The notes under the pieces were generated by a model. The model ran no database searches, had not been told where the DNA came from, and worked only from the letters and a program-made list of their open reading frames with translations. DNA of 6,846 bases from Thermoflexus sp. (GTDB taxonomy: Bacteria > Chloroflexota > Anaerolineae > Thermoflexales > Thermoflexaceae), in NCBI GenBank assembly GCA_017743605.1, contig JAGHYO010000120.1, positions 1-6,846 of the forward strand. Reading direction: 5' to 3'. Both the position numbers and the translations under genes were made by a program. Of this stretch, positions 5,921 through 6,846 are shown one piece after another. Every line of letters starts with the position of its first letter. Within the stretch, counting starts at the first letter, position 1.

Positions 5921-6662
5921 ATGCGCACCTAAGCCATCCCGCGGGTCCCGGGGCCGACGACGGTCCCGGCGGAGATCCGAGCGGCCTATTAGGAGAATTA
6001 CAGCTCGGCGGACCTGGAGCCAGAACATTCCGAATGCTGTATGCGGAGACTTGGGAGCCGTTGCAGGCCGTCCTAGGGGCTTGCAACTCGCTGGTGATTA
6101 TGACTGAGGAGGCCGTGGTGGTCCTCTGGAGCTGCTCAAGAGCACCCTGCGCCCGGGGATCAGGTGGTGGCCGTGGCCAACGGGGTCTTCGGCTACGGCA
6201 TCGCCGATATGGCCCGCCGACTCGGCGCCGCGTTGGAGGTGGTGGGGCTCGATCACGATGAGGCCGCCGACCCGGCGCGGGTAGAGGAGGCCATCCAGCG
6301 GGTCCGCCCGAAGAGGGTCGCCATGGTCCATTGCAAGATCCCCTATGGGATCTTCGACCCGGTGGCAGGGATCGGAGCGCTGGTGGCCCGCTACGAGGCG
6401 CCGTTCTTCTACGTCGATGCCGTCTCCAGCGCTGTGGGGGTTCCCCTGCGGGTGGACGAGCGGCATATTCATCTGTGCCTGGTGGGCACGCAGAAGTGCC
6501 TCTCAATGCTGCCGGATCTCGGGATCGTGACGGTGAACGAGCAAGCCTGTCGGGCAGTGAGGGAGGTGGAACGCCGGCTACGACGCCCTGGGCATCTTCC
6601 GCACTGCGCTGGAGGACCGCCGGTTCCCCTACACGCCGTCCTGGCACGCGCGGGCGGCCCTG
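5921..6662 (+). pseudogene. Decayed class V PLP-dependent aminotransferase (alanine/serine-glyoxylate type)
   Basis: The family moves amino groups from amino acids such as alanine or serine to glyoxylate using pyridoxal phosphate. ATG at 5921, six bases after AGAGG, opens MRT-stop-AIPRVPGPTTVPAEIRAAY-stop-ENYSSADLEPE, so TAA and TAG interrupt the first 25 codons. The homology then shifts frame to FRMLYAETWEPLQAVLG (about 6030-6115), again to LLKSTLRPG (about 6132-6157), back to DQVVAVANGVFGYG (from 6158), and finally to GYDALGIFRTALEDRRFPYTPSWH (from 6576). The core between 6158 and 6575 is uninterrupted and keeps VDAVSS and the PLP lysine in GTQKCLS (AAG 6494-6496). The C-terminal small domain, normally well over 100 residues, is absent after about 6662, where repeats begin. 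Two stops, about four frameshifts and a truncation exclude a functional enzyme unless the sequence is badly flawed. Confidence 0.85.
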
Positions 6663-6670
6663 AGCGGGGA

Positions 6671-6697
6671 GGCCTTCGGCTGGCGGTCGGCCTACGC
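6671..6697 (+). repeat. Direct repeat copy 1 (27 bases)
   Basis: It starts GGCCTTCGGC and contains CGGTCGGCC. It differs from copy 2 at six of 27 positions, by eye. It begins directly after the last recognisable aminotransferase codons, so it may mark the edge of an inserted repeat. Confidence 0.6.
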
Positions 6698-6720
6698 GTC
6701 GAATGAACTCGACCTGGGGG

Positions 6721-6747
6721 GGCCTTCAGCCAACGGTCGGCCCGCGC
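6721..6747 (+). repeat. Direct repeat copy 2 (27 bases)
   Basis: It starts GGCCTTCAGC and contains CGGTCGGCC. Its right end forms the left arm of the long hairpin that spans 6736-6782. Confidence 0.6.
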
Positions 6748-6782
6748 TGACCAGAAAAGCCTTTGCGTCAGCGGAGGCCGAC
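6736..6782. repeat. Long imperfect inverted repeat (16-bp arms)
   Basis: GTCGGCCCGCGCTGAC (6736-6751) is complementary to GTCAGCGGAGGCCGAC (6767-6782) at 14 of 16 positions, with a 15-base loop that contains AAAAGCCTTT. This is a strong cruciform or RNA hairpin. No U-tract follows, so it is not a standard terminator. Confidence 0.65.
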
Positions 6783-6783
6783 G

Positions 6784-6804
6784 CCCGGCGCGCAAGCGCC
6801 TGGG
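6784..6804. repeat. Hairpin with GCAA tetraloop
   Basis: CCCGGCGC and GCGCC-T-GGG pair over eight base pairs with one bulged T around a GCAA loop (a GNRA tetraloop on the plus strand). It lies directly after the 6736-6782 hairpin, giving two tandem stem-loops. Confidence 0.55.
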
Positions 6805-6821
6805 AAGGCCGATTTCAATGC

Positions 6822-6846
6822 TGTAGGAGCAGCTTCAGCCGCGACC
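6822..6846 (+). repeat. REP-like element, cut by the window edge
   Basis: TGTAGGAGCAGCTTCAGC followed by CGCGACC resembles the GTAGGAGC plus short GC-rich hairpin format of bacterial REP sequences. The stem GCAGC/GCCGC has one A-C mismatch. The rest of the element would lie beyond the window. The family assignment is from memory of the motif, not from a search. Confidence 0.5.

Larger units (their letters stand above)
6663..6846. repeat. Repeat-rich noncoding block truncating the pseudogene
   Basis: Two 27-base direct copies start at 6671 and 6721, exactly 50 bases apart, and match at 21 of 27 positions. Between and after them are several inverted repeats: GTCGA/TCGAC at 6698-6713, a 16-bp arm pair at 6736-6751 and 6767-6782 with two mismatches and a 15-base loop, and a stem with a GCAA loop at 6784-6804. 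One frame stays open to the window edge, but after the aminotransferase homology ends its translation resembles nothing known. The block probably continues beyond the window. Confidence 0.6.

Noticed and set aside
5472..6647. Minus-strand open frame of nearly 400 codons across the right side
   Set aside because: It lies opposite both the 112-codon gene and the aminotransferase remnant, and its translation is Arg/Pro/Ser-rich low complexity. Long antisense frames are expected in GC-rich DNA.
6663..6846. The repeat block as a CRISPR array
   Set aside because: There are only two imperfect copies (21 of 27 matches), the interval contains internal hairpins, and no third repeat or cas gene is seen.

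Overview
The window is high-GC bacterial DNA that carries a RecF, a carbohydrate ABC permease pair, a tRNA-Leu and a glycosidase-like protein with an SH3-type tail. That last architecture and the strong G/C third-position bias suggest a thermophilic or environmental Chloroflexota (Anaerolineae/Thermoflexia-like). The assignment is inference from protein style, not a database match.

Layout. Positions 1-1284 (minus) hold the N-terminal 428 codons of a gene that runs off the left edge. It encodes a TIM-barrel glycoside-hydrolase-like protein with a C-terminal SH3b-like domain. A 264-bp gap with two GC-rich hairpins separates it from recF (1549-2790, minus). A roughly 200-bp divergent control region with overlapping -10-like boxes and a GATCCG/CGGATC inverted repeat lies between recF and a plus-strand operon. 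The operon encodes two CUT1 (MalF/MalG-type) sugar permeases that overlap by ATGA (2990-4012 and 4009-4824). A convergent tRNA-Leu(GAG) unit follows on the minus strand, with a consensus-like promoter, the tRNA and a textbook intrinsic terminator (4845-5007).

The right third is accessory in character. About 550 bp carry no convincing gene, only a perfect 9-bp hairpin and a doubtful 43-codon ORF. Next comes a 112-residue, arginine-rich protein of unknown function (5565-5903, plus) with a strong ribosome binding site and much weaker GC bias than its neighbours. Seventeen bases downstream lies the wreck of a class V PLP-dependent aminotransferase (about 5921-6662), with two in-frame stops, at least four frame changes and a missing C-terminal part. 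The window ends in a block of direct and inverted repeats, including a REP-like motif at the last bases.

Working together: the permeases need a solute-binding protein and an MsmX/UgpC-type ATPase, and neither is present here. The glycosidase-like gene could belong to the same carbohydrate economy, but it is on the opposite strand beyond recF, so the link is only suggestive. No defence, CRISPR or other clearly novel multi-gene system is visible. The least explained items are the 112-residue orphan and the decayed gene and repeat block beside it.
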